Positions 1 to 4,542 of a stretch of 7,031 nucleotides of DNA are shown here, piece after piece. Below the pieces are notes generated by a model. That model saw only the letters and a program-made list of their open reading frames with translations. It was not told the origin of the DNA and searched no databases. A program made the translations under genes and the position numbers. The DNA is from JAZDEU01 sp043808545 (GTDB lineage Bacteria; Patescibacteriota; Patescibacteriia; JAZDEU01). The stretch spans positions 1-7,031 of the forward strand of contig JAZDEU010000022.1 of NCBI GenBank assembly GCA_043808545.1, written 5' to 3'. The number at the start of each line of letters is the position of its first letter. Position 1 is the first letter of the stretch.

Positions 1-1116
1 ATCACGGCCGTAATTTACATTCAATGTGTCTTTCTGATACTCGTCCGCGCCGGTATAAAAATTTTTAACGGTTTTTAACGACATGTCGCCGATTTTTTTT
101 AATTTCAGCTTGAGAGGAGAAACAAATCCCATGCAAGAACCCAATTCTTTAATTTCTTCTTCAGTCGCCATTTCCAAATTTACGCAGTTTAGAACATGCC
201 CTAATTTTACTTCGTTGATATCCAAATCGCCTCTTACTGAGGCAAGCACAAACTCCCCGTTTGCCTTATAAACCAGCGTTTTAATCTGTCTCCATGCCGG
301 TTGATTATACAATTTTACGCCATCGTTTATTGTCGCGCCGCGCGGCGCATCCTGAACTTTCATCGTAAGTTCTTTCTCATCCAAATTTTTCTCATCTCGC
401 TTAAATTTCGCGACCTCTTCATGCGCCGCATACTTGCCGTCATCAGTTACTAAAAACTTGCTTTCTCCAATTTCATTTTCCACTACATATTCATGGCAAT
501 ATTCTCCGCCGATATATCCGTTATCTGATTCCACGCAAGAAGTTTTCAAGCCCATCCGTTCAAAAATTCTTGTGTACACTTTTCCCATTTTTTCATATTC
601 TTTTTTAAAATCTTCCTCGCCATCATGAAATGAATAACCGTCTTTCATTAAAAACTCCCGCGCGCGAAGAAGTCCTCCGCGAGCGCGAAGCTCATCCCTA
701 AATTTCTGTGAAAACTGGTAAATATTAAAAGGCAAATCTTTATAACTTATATTATATTTTCTCACCAAATCCACGATCATCTCTTCCGCTGTACCGCCTA
801 AAGCAAACTCCGCGTCCCGCCTGTCTTTAACTTTCATAAGTTCAAACCCGACGGAATTTGTGCGATTCGTTTCTTCCCATAATTCAAGCGGATGAAGCGT
901 AGGAGTAATCATCTTCTGCGCTCCAGCATTATCCATTTCTTCCTCAATAATTTTTATTATTTTGTCTTTCACTCGCATCCCCAGCGGCAAAAAATAATAT
1001 CTTCCTGCCACGGATTCAGCGATAAATCCGGCTTTCACTAATAACTTATGGCTAACCGCTGTTAAATCCGACGGCATACTCTTTAATGTTTTACCAAAAA
1101 GTTTAGATTGTTTCAT
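1..1116 (-). CDS. proS: Prolyl-tRNA synthetase, N-terminal 372 residues (runs off left edge)
   Basis: Class II aminoacyl-tRNA synthetase that charges tRNA-Pro with proline in the cytoplasm. The frame stays open from ATG (1116-1114) to the left edge, giving 372 residues. The motif 1 region is near residues 70-90 (TPTLHPLELWEETNR). Motif 2 is at about 139-160 (FRDE, then RGGLLRAREFLMKDGYSF). The conserved IGGEYCHE follows at about 202-209. From about 215 to the edge comes the bacterial INS/YbaK-like editing insertion, including KTLVYK near 279 and RGDLDINEVK near 295, so this is the bacterial-type enzyme. E. coli ProRS has about 570 residues, so motif 3 and the anticodon-binding domain lie outside the window. 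No clear Shine-Dalgarno precedes the ATG. It shares orientation with rseP, its usual upstream neighbour, but an accessory insert separates them. Confidence 0.96.
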   Translation of the reverse strand, partial: MKQSKLFGKTLKSMPSDLTAVSHKLLVKAGFIAESVAGRYYFLPLGMRVKDKIIKIIEEEMDNAGAQKMITPTLHPLELWEETNRTNSVGFELMKVKDRRDAEFALGGTAEEMIVDLVRKYNISYKDLPFNIYQFSQKFRDELRARGGLLRAREFLMKDGYSFHDGEEDFKKEYEKMGKVYTRIFERMGLKTSCVESDNGYIGGEYCHEYVVENEIGESKFLVTDDGKYAAHEEVAKFKRDEKNLDEKELTMKVQDAPRGATINDGVKLYNQPAWRQIKTLVYKANGEFVLASVRGDLDINEVKLGHVLNCVNLEMATEEEIKELGSCMGFVSPLKLKLKKIGDMSLKTVKNFYTGADEYQKDTLNVNYGRD

Positions 1117-1161
1117 ATATGTTAAAAAAATCAATAAAACAAGAAAACAACAAAACAAAAT

Positions 1162-1357
1162 TTATTGTTTTGATTTCCTGCGCTTTAACGATTTATTAAG
1201 AAAATAACCTTTCAAATCATCTGGATTAACATAATACGCCTCGCCTTTTTTCTTAAACATCTAACATTATTTTCCCCGCCAATCTGCTTGGAAATTTTGC
1301 GTTAAGATAATTTTCAAGTTTAATTTGCGCGGCAAGATTGTTGTTTTGTTGGTTCAA
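1162..1357 (-). pseudogene. Frameshifted remnant of a GEAYYVNP-motif CPR protein
   Basis: Two overlapping short frames read as one broken gene. The first (from TTG at 1357, 34 codons) ends in RLAGKIMLDV and stops at 1253-1255. The second (ATG at 1260, 32 residues) reads KKKGEAYYVNPDDLKGYFLN and stops at 1162-1164. Removing one T from the GTTTAAG at the junction joins them as MLDVKKKGEAYYVNPDD. That has the spacing I recall from a motif common in CPR secreted or envelope proteins (approximately LKGKILLQV, three residues, then GEAWYVNP, with KRYYLG after it). The downstream part normally following YYLG is replaced by a basic tail. The fragment ends 45 bases before proS. Family assignment is from memory; the frames and the one-base fix are seen directly. 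Confidence 0.45.
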
Positions 1358-1433
1358 TAAAAAAAATAAAAATCATTACAGAATATTACTTTTTCTTTAA
1401 TTTTAGTTATTTTTCGGACAGTGTATAAATAGC

Positions 1434-1462
1434 TTGATATTTTTAATTTTTTATGCTATTAT
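1434..1462 (+). promoter_or_regulatory. Sigma70-type promoter of small RNA unit 1
   Basis: TTGATA (1434-1439) is followed by a 17-base spacer and TATTAT (1457-1462). TG at 1454-1455 makes an extended -10 (TGCTATTAT). The predicted start is near G1469, just before a hairpin. An overlapping perfect TATAAT (1460-1465) would have a 20-base spacer and is less likely. Confidence 0.5.
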
Positions 1463-1468
1463 AATAAT

Positions 1469-1544
1469 GTCTTCCAGTTTTTCATATAACTGGAAGGGTT
1501 ATACATCCTAGGGCAACCCTCTTAATTGAGGGTTGTTTTTGTTT
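1469..1544 (+). ncRNA. Candidate small RNA 1: two hairpins, intrinsic terminator
   Basis: The predicted transcript is about 70-75 bases. It begins almost directly with a perfect 9-bp stem, CTTCCAGTT (1471-1479) with AACTGGAAG (1488-1496), over an 8-base loop. A linker of about 17 bases follows, then the terminator hairpin. I see no start codon with a ribosome site and no usable ORF. The 3' half is antisense to the 3' end of the NYN remnant. A promoter at 17-base spacing, a start at the hairpin and a plus-oriented terminator together support a stand-alone RNA. It does not match any RNA family I recognise. It could instead be a remnant of a mobile-element end. Confidence 0.4.
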
Positions 1545-1786
1545 AATTTTTCTCGATGTTGTAAATCTTTACCCCATAATTCATTTATTGACCTCAAATC
1601 AAAATAACCATCTCCGCCAGTTTTTAATTCTCCTGAAATACTATACTTTGACGAATAGATATATATTTTTTTATTGCCATTTCTTATGTATCTTGCTAGC
1701 GCTAAAAAATCACAATCACCGCTAAATAAAATAGCGATATTGTAGTTTTGCATATTATGTATTATACCTTCTACGACAATAAAAAT
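1508..1786 (-). pseudogene. 5'-truncated NYN-domain (DUF88/LabA-like) nuclease
   Basis: NYN proteins are PIN-like, metal-dependent ribonucleases. The visible part is the second half of the fold: NYNIAILFSGDCDFLALARY, with the SGDxDF acidic motif, then KKIYIYSSK, ELKTGGDGYFDL and INELWG, as in DUF88 proteins of CPR. The first ATG is at 1753, but homologous-looking sequence (VVEGIIHNMQ) continues in frame to about 1778, before a stop at 1787-1789. About 80-100 N-terminal residues carrying the first catalytic acids are missing. The break sits right beside the strong promoter at 1793-1821. The last nine residues (NNPQLRGLP) are encoded by the terminator hairpin of the opposite strand. No ribosome site is evident, so the fragment is probably inactive. 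Confidence 0.7.
1514..1540 (+). terminator. Rho-independent terminator of small RNA 1
   Basis: CAACCCTC (1514-1521) pairs perfectly with GAGGGTTG (1528-1535) across loop TTAATT, followed by TTTTT (1536-1540). The T-run is on the plus-strand side only. In the minus direction the hairpin is followed by CCCTAGG, so it terminates rightward transcription. Confidence 0.75.
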
Positions 1787-1792
1787 TTACAC

Positions 1793-1821
1793 TTGACAAA
1801 TAGTTAATATGGCTATATAAT
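1793..1821 (+). promoter_or_regulatory. Consensus sigma70 promoter of candidate ncRNA 2
   Basis: TTGACA (1793-1798), a 17-base spacer and TATAAT (1816-1821) match the consensus in both boxes and in spacing. The predicted start is near A1828, exactly where the closing stem of the structured RNA begins. No ORF follows on this strand. Confidence 0.75.
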
Positions 1822-1827
1822 TCTTTT

Positions 1828-1980
1828 AGAAGCATACAATAATAACTTGCGAAATGCTTCGGTGTTCCCTCGGAGTATCCGGGGCATGCATGAGTTATCA
1901 TTCATAAAACTGAAGAAAACCATTTTGCAAGATGTTGCTTCTGAATAAAAAAAGTGTTTTTTAAAACATTTTTTTTATTT
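1828..1980 (+). ncRNA. Candidate structured non-coding RNA 2, family unknown
   Basis: From the predicted start the sequence folds as a closed domain of about 115 bases followed by a terminator. P1: AGAAGCA (1828-1834) with TGCTTCT (1936-1942), extended past one bulged base by ACA (1836-1838) with TGT (1933-1935). P2: 1846-1856 with 1921-1931, 11 bp with one G-U. P3: CTTCGG (1857-1862) with CTGAAG (1910-1915), separated from P2 by a bulge on the 3' side only. P4: 1863-1886, about 9 bp with two small bulges and a GUA loop. A weak hairpin fills 1890-1901. The segment 1855-1890 is clearly GC-richer than its surroundings. A competing long stem also exists (1842-1847/1893-1898 plus 1854-1862/1879-1887). 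I do not see the signatures of tRNA, tmRNA, SRP RNA or RNase P RNA; a divergent 6S-like RNA is possible. No coding capacity is evident. Confidence 0.6.
1947..1980 (+). terminator. Intrinsic terminator of ncRNA 2, probably bidirectional
   Basis: AAAAAAAGTGTTTT (1947-1960) pairs with AAAACATTTTTTTT (1963-1976) with one G-U, the innermost pairs opening as loop. T-runs are present in both directions, so it can also serve the minus-strand DUF3800 remnant, whose stop codon (1979-1981) abuts it. Confidence 0.65.
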
Positions 1981-2440
1981 ATTCGGCGAAAAATTCCTTG
2001 CCGTCCCCTAAAAAATTATTCTTGAGAATTTTATAATATTCAGCGCCTAAAGGCGCGCCTTCAAAATATCGCGCCAACGCGCCAGAAATCCAATCAGCAA
2101 TCTGAATATTGGCATTGACTGCCGAATCAATCATCTCCACTCGCAAAAATGTATTAGGAGAACATAAAGGCAAAAGCCGCGCCGCGATAGATAACTCAAA
2201 TTCTTTTTTTGTTATGCCTTTCAATGAGCGGCAATCGCAAAAAATATATATTTCCTTGTCATCTATAGGAATATACATCTCTAAAATTTCGCTTATTACG
2301 CTCGTATACAGCGCCCCGCTTTCTATTTTTCCTTTTCTCCTGAATGATCTTGGAATATTTTTTCGCATATGTATGCCATAATTCATTCTATATTTACATA
2401 AAACACAATACCCCGTGATAGCTAGGCTTTGTAGCCGCAT
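1979..2440 (-). pseudogene. DUF3800-family protein, N-terminally truncated
   Basis: DUF3800 proteins have an RNase H-like fold. They are often found in mobile or defence regions and their function is not firmly established. The C-terminal two thirds fits the family: EIYIFCDCRSLKGITKKEF (about 63-81), then the hallmark IDSAVNANIQIADWISGALA at about 104-123, where D105, Q113 and D116 are the expected conserved polar residues. The N-terminal DESG strand that starts these proteins is absent. Residues 1-35 look unrelated, and usual family lengths exceed 200 residues. The frame is closed upstream by a stop at about 2477. The ATG at 2440 has AAAGGA only two bases away, too close for good initiation; ATGs at 2386 and 2368 are alternatives. 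It may be a shortened expressed protein, but a remnant is more likely. Confidence 0.65.
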
Positions 2441-2464
2441 ATTCCTTTCGAAATATGACTGCCA

Positions 2465-2492
2465 TTGACATTTTTTTTAATAGAGATATAAT
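2465..2492 (+). promoter_or_regulatory. Consensus sigma70 promoter of short RNA unit 3
   Basis: TTGACA (2465-2470), a 16-base spacer and TATAAT (2487-2492), again with both boxes perfect. The predicted start is near 2498-2500. It fires rightward into the 3' end of the minus-strand DUF2283-like gene. Confidence 0.6.
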
Positions 2493-2497
2493 ATTAT

Positions 2498-2555
2498 ATG
2501 TATTTCTATTAAAGAATGTCTTTTAAGGTTCCGTCCTTAAACGGCATTTTTTTAT
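2498..2555 (+). ncRNA. Candidate short RNA 3: leader plus terminator hairpin
   Basis: The predicted transcript of about 55 bases consists of a 15-base leader and one long hairpin ending in a T-run, with no ORF. It overlaps the last few bases of the minus-strand gene ending at 2552. It may be a genuine antisense or decoy RNA. Alternatively the hairpin serves mainly as the 3' terminator of the minus-strand gene pair and the promoter is idle. Confidence 0.3.
2515..2553 (+). terminator. Strong intrinsic terminator
   Basis: AATGTCTTTTAAGG (2515-2528) pairs with CCTTAAACGGCATT (2535-2548) over loop TTCCGT: 13 of 14 positions pair, one by G-U. A run of seven T (2547-2553) follows on the plus strand. 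The minus direction has only a weak T tract, so rightward termination is favoured. Confidence 0.75.
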
Positions 2556-2876
2556 ACTCCAATTTTTTTCGCTTGCGCATCATCAACCAGCGCAAACTTT
2601 CCCAAGCTGTTTAAAAAAGTCGTTAAAACCAATTGATTTTAATTCTTTAATATGAGGAAAACTATGGAATTTTTCCTTTTTCTCATCGCTATCAACAAAT
2701 AAAACAAAAAAACCGACCACCTTTTTTGTCTTCGGATCCCACTGCAAATAATGATCGCTGTCCAACATAATGTTTTCAACTTTTCCCAAATCTTTCTGCT
2801 CCACTGTTGTAATCATTAATTCTTGCGTGGCTGGAGAGTAGGAATAATTAAGTTTTTTGGATTTTTCTCTTGCCAT
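2552..2876 (-). pseudogene. DUF2283-like putative antitoxin, frameshifted near its C-terminus
   Basis: The protein starts at ATG 2876 and reads 97 residues to a double TGA at 2580-2585. The core resembles DUF2283: LNYSYSPATQEL (residues 9-20) as the YDxxxDxLYI-like strand, then IMLDSDHYLQWDPKTKKVVG at about 36-55, like the ivdyDedGkvvGiei strand. DUF2283 proteins are small and often sit next to RelE/DUF4258-like toxins, so I infer an antitoxin role. The listed end is odd: VCAG, then two stops. If one G of GGGAAAG near 2597-2603 is dropped, the frame continues as GKFALVDDAQAKKIGV and stops at 2552-2554, a more natural end right before the terminator hairpin. The start overlaps the 3' end of the upstream gene by 61 bases, suggesting translational coupling. 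Confidence 0.5.
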
Positions 2877-3097
2877 AAAATTTTATTTATTTTATTTAAG
2901 CCTAAATTTTTAGCGCTAAACGCCGTCAAAATTATTTTGTCAGTTGCTTTTATTTTTTTAACAGCCACGATAATATAAGGAGTATTTGGATTGGGAAACA
3001 CGCTCAGATACATAATTGAATCTTTGCTCTTAACCCCGTTGCCAATATAAAGCGGTTGTTTTATGGCTTGTTCAATATCTTGAATATGATTTTTCAT
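2816..3097 (-). CDS. Small toxin-like protein (PBECR/RelE-type nuclease fold, tentative)
   Basis: 93 residues, starting at ATG 3097. The layout is N-terminal KNHIQDIEQAI, QPLYIGNG (about 15-22), a strand SIMYLSVFP, then YIIVAVKKI (about 41-49), DKIILTAFSAKNL (about 53-65) and ILWQEK near the end. This order (helix with His, P-x-x-I, YL strand, vVvKk, viTAy) is what I recall for the phage Barnase-EndoU-ColicinE5/D-RelE-like nuclease group, including DUF4258-like toxins. It precedes and overlaps the DUF2283-like gene by 61 bases, the arrangement of a toxin-antitoxin pair. The N-terminus is probably incomplete: a basic in-frame fragment just upstream (3094-3237) looks like its lost beginning. 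Nuclease activity is inferred only. Confidence 0.45.
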   Translation of the reverse strand: MKNHIQDIEQAIKQPLYIGNGVKSKDSIMYLSVFPNPNTPYIIVAVKKIKATDKIILTAFSAKNLGLNKINKILWQEKNPKNLIIPTLQPRKN

Positions 3098-3237
3098 TTC
3101 CCCGCTTCGGCTTTACCGAATTTTTTATAATATCCTTTCACTAAATCCCTCTGATTTTTATTTGCCTTGCCCGCGACCTGTTCCTTTTTATTCAGCGCGC
3201 GATGCCGCTTTGTAAATGGATTCGCTGATTTGCAGGT
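3094..3237 (-). pseudogene. Start-less basic fragment, probable N-terminus of the toxin-like protein
   Basis: After the rseP TAG the same frame stays open for 47 codons, rich in Lys, Arg, Gln and Asn: NPFTKRHRALNKKEQVAG, then NQRDLVKGYYKKFGKAEAGK, ending in TGA (3094-3096). There is no ATG or TTG, and only a late GTG near the end, so it cannot be a normal gene. The TGA overlaps the ATG of the following ORF (AAATGAAAA). One extra A there would fuse the two into a single chain reading AEAGKMKNHIQDIE. I read this as a 5'-truncated, frameshifted beginning of the toxin-like gene. The alternative, rseP stop readthrough, has no support. Confidence 0.4.
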
Positions 3238-4380
3238 CTAAAATATTTTCCTAAAAAAATCTATAAAAGCGGATTTATAATTCATAACATCTCTATAAGT
3301 TATGAATATAATTAAAACCATCAGTAACGCAAAACCTGTATTATGAATCATATTTTCTATTTTTTCGTCCACTGCTTTCCCTCTTACTTTTTCTATTGCT
3401 AAAAATAAAATTCGCCAGCCGTCAAGCGCGGGAAATGGGATAAAATTTATGATAGCTAAATTTATTGATAATAGCGCGATAAATTGCAATAAATAGATAA
3501 AACCAGTATTCATAACCTTTCCTGTCTCCACGGCGATGCCAATAAAACCAGTAAATTCTACTGTCGCTTTATGGACAGTTATAAGATTCTTGAAAAATTC
3601 ATAAAGAGCAAAAATTATAGCCCTTGTAAAAAAAAATGTTGTTTCCACTCCCTTATAAAAAGCATAATGAACTGGATAACTTACAATTCCAATTTCCGCT
3701 AAACTAACGCCTATCATATATTTTTTATTATCCGTCGCTAAATTTCCATCTTCATCTTTAATATCTTGCGTCGCGTATATCTCTTTTTGGATAACCTCAT
3801 CTCCCCTTTCAATTTCTAAAATCATTTTAGCTTCTTTATTTTCATTTATATATTTCGTAACATCTGAATCTTTTTCAATTTTTCCATTATTTATTGCAAT
3901 TATAATATCTCCAGATAAAATCCCAGCAATATCCGCGGGAGAATCTTGTAATGTTCCCATAACTTGAACTTTTGTATCTTTTACTCTGGCGTTTTTATCT
4001 ATATTGCCCGCTGTTATATATTGAGGAAAACCAATCATAAAACCAATGCTTATCACAACAATAGCTAATAAAAAATTCATCCCGACACCGCTTGCTAATA
4101 TAACAAATTTTTCCCATAATTCTTTTCCTGCAAAACTATCTTTATCTTTTTTAGCGCTTCCATCTTCTCCTTTAAGACGGACAAACCCGCCGATCGGAAT
4201 CCAGTTTATAGTATATTCCGTTCCATTTTTTTCCATAATTTTAAACATCCTCGGCGGAAATCCAATCGCGAACTCTTCAACTTTGACACCCAATTTTTTC
4301 GCGGCAATAAAATGCCCGAATTCATGAACAAAAACAAGAAGACTTAAAATTAGTAAAAATATTATTATTGTTGTAATCAT
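3238..4380 (-). CDS. rseP: RseP-family site-2 intramembrane metalloprotease
   Basis: Membrane-embedded zinc protease of the M50 family. In model bacteria it cleaves transmembrane anti-sigma factors or remnant signal peptides. It has 380 residues, a usual length for the family. TM1 (about 4-18) leads into the zinc site HEFGH (19-23), followed by EFAIGFPPR (36-44) and WIPIGGFVRLKGED (60-73). LASGVGMNFLLA (95-106) marks TM2. One PDZ domain spans about 135-200 (LQDSPADIAGILSGDIIIAI). The C-terminal membrane part carries NFIPFPALDGW (312-322), where D320 supplies the third zinc ligand, then a last TM at about 348-361. The motif is usually LDGGR; here it reads LDGWR, a conservative-site oddity. It starts at ATG 4380 with almost no leader, since the likely promoter is only about 10 bases upstream. 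It is divergent from the pilin-like gene. Confidence 0.95.
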   Translation of the reverse strand: MITTIIIFLLILSLLVFVHEFGHFIAAKKLGVKVEEFAIGFPPRMFKIMEKNGTEYTINWIPIGGFVRLKGEDGSAKKDKDSFAGKELWEKFVILASGVGMNFLLAIVVISIGFMIGFPQYITAGNIDKNARVKDTKVQVMGTLQDSPADIAGILSGDIIIAINNGKIEKDSDVTKYINENKEAKMILEIERGDEVIQKEIYATQDIKDEDGNLATDNKKYMIGVSLAEIGIVSYPVHYAFYKGVETTFFFTRAIIFALYEFFKNLITVHKATVEFTGFIGIAVETGKVMNTGFIYLLQFIALLSINLAIINFIPFPALDGWRILFLAIEKVRGKAVDEKIENMIHNTGFALLMVLIIFITYRDVMNYKSAFIDFFRKIF

Positions 4381-4390
4381 AGCTATCTTT

Positions 4391-4419
4391 ATTTAACAAC
4401 ATTTTTTTAAAAATGTCAA
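4391..4419 (-). promoter_or_regulatory. Probable rseP promoter
   Basis: Reading leftward: TTGACA (4419-4414), a 17-base spacer and TTAAAT (4396-4391). The predicted start is about 4 bases before the ATG at 4380, implying a nearly leaderless mRNA; no Shine-Dalgarno is visible. The -35 box lies in the left arm of the palindrome. Confidence 0.5.
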
Positions 4420-4458
4420 AATTTTGGTTTTAAATGACATTTTTTAAAAACTTGTTGT
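4396..4458. repeat. 63-bp interrupted palindrome between divergent genes
   Basis: The left arm (4396-4417, beginning ACAACA and ending AAAAATGTC) and the right arm (4436-4458, beginning GACATTTTTT and ending TTGTTGT) are reverse complements. They differ by two mismatches and one extra A, around an 18-base centre. Each arm contains a TGACA core at its inner edge. It may be an operator for divergent control, or simply a cruciform-prone AT-rich element. Confidence 0.65.
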
Positions 4459-4483
4459 AAATTCATAAGCGGTGTGGTAAAAT
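4455..4483 (+). promoter_or_regulatory. Probable promoter of the pilin-like gene
   Basis: TTGTAA (4455-4460), a 17-base spacer and TAAAAT (4478-4483), with TG at 4475-4476 forming an extended -10 (TGGTAAAAT). The predicted start near 4490 lies downstream of an in-frame ATG at 4474, which excludes that ATG and supports the start at 4543. Confidence 0.55.
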
Positions 4484-4512
4484 ATAGATATAAGAAAAAG
4501 CGTACACCAGTT

Positions 4513-4531
4513 CTCCCCCTTGAGGGGGGAG
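4513..4531 (+). promoter_or_regulatory. GC hairpin covering the ribosome site of the pilin-like gene
   Basis: CTCCCCC (4513-4519) pairs with GGGGGAG (4525-4531) in the 5' leader, and GGGGGAG is also the only Shine-Dalgarno-like sequence (GGAG, 11 bases before ATG 4543). Folding would hide the ribosome site. Similar CCCCTTGAGGGG palindromes recur in CPR genomes as I recall them, so it may be a dispersed repeat that landed here. Confidence 0.55.
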
Positions 4532-4542
4532 CTAATAAAAAT

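Noticed and set aside
83..628. Plus-strand open frames antisense to proS
   Set aside because: They are complementary to the conserved proS reading frame and show no protein-like motifs or ribosome sites.
1144..1175. A 7-bp AT hairpin (CAAAACA/TGTTTTG) between the GEAYYVNP remnant and proS
   Set aside because: The stem is weak, almost pure A/T, and overlaps the stop codon; not convincing as a terminator.
3195..3240. tRNA-like look (GCCGCTTTGTAAATGGATTCGC, then CTGATTTGCAGGTC) downstream of rseP
   Set aside because: No cloverleaf: no D arm, no paired acceptor stem and no GTTCGAATC T-arm in register.
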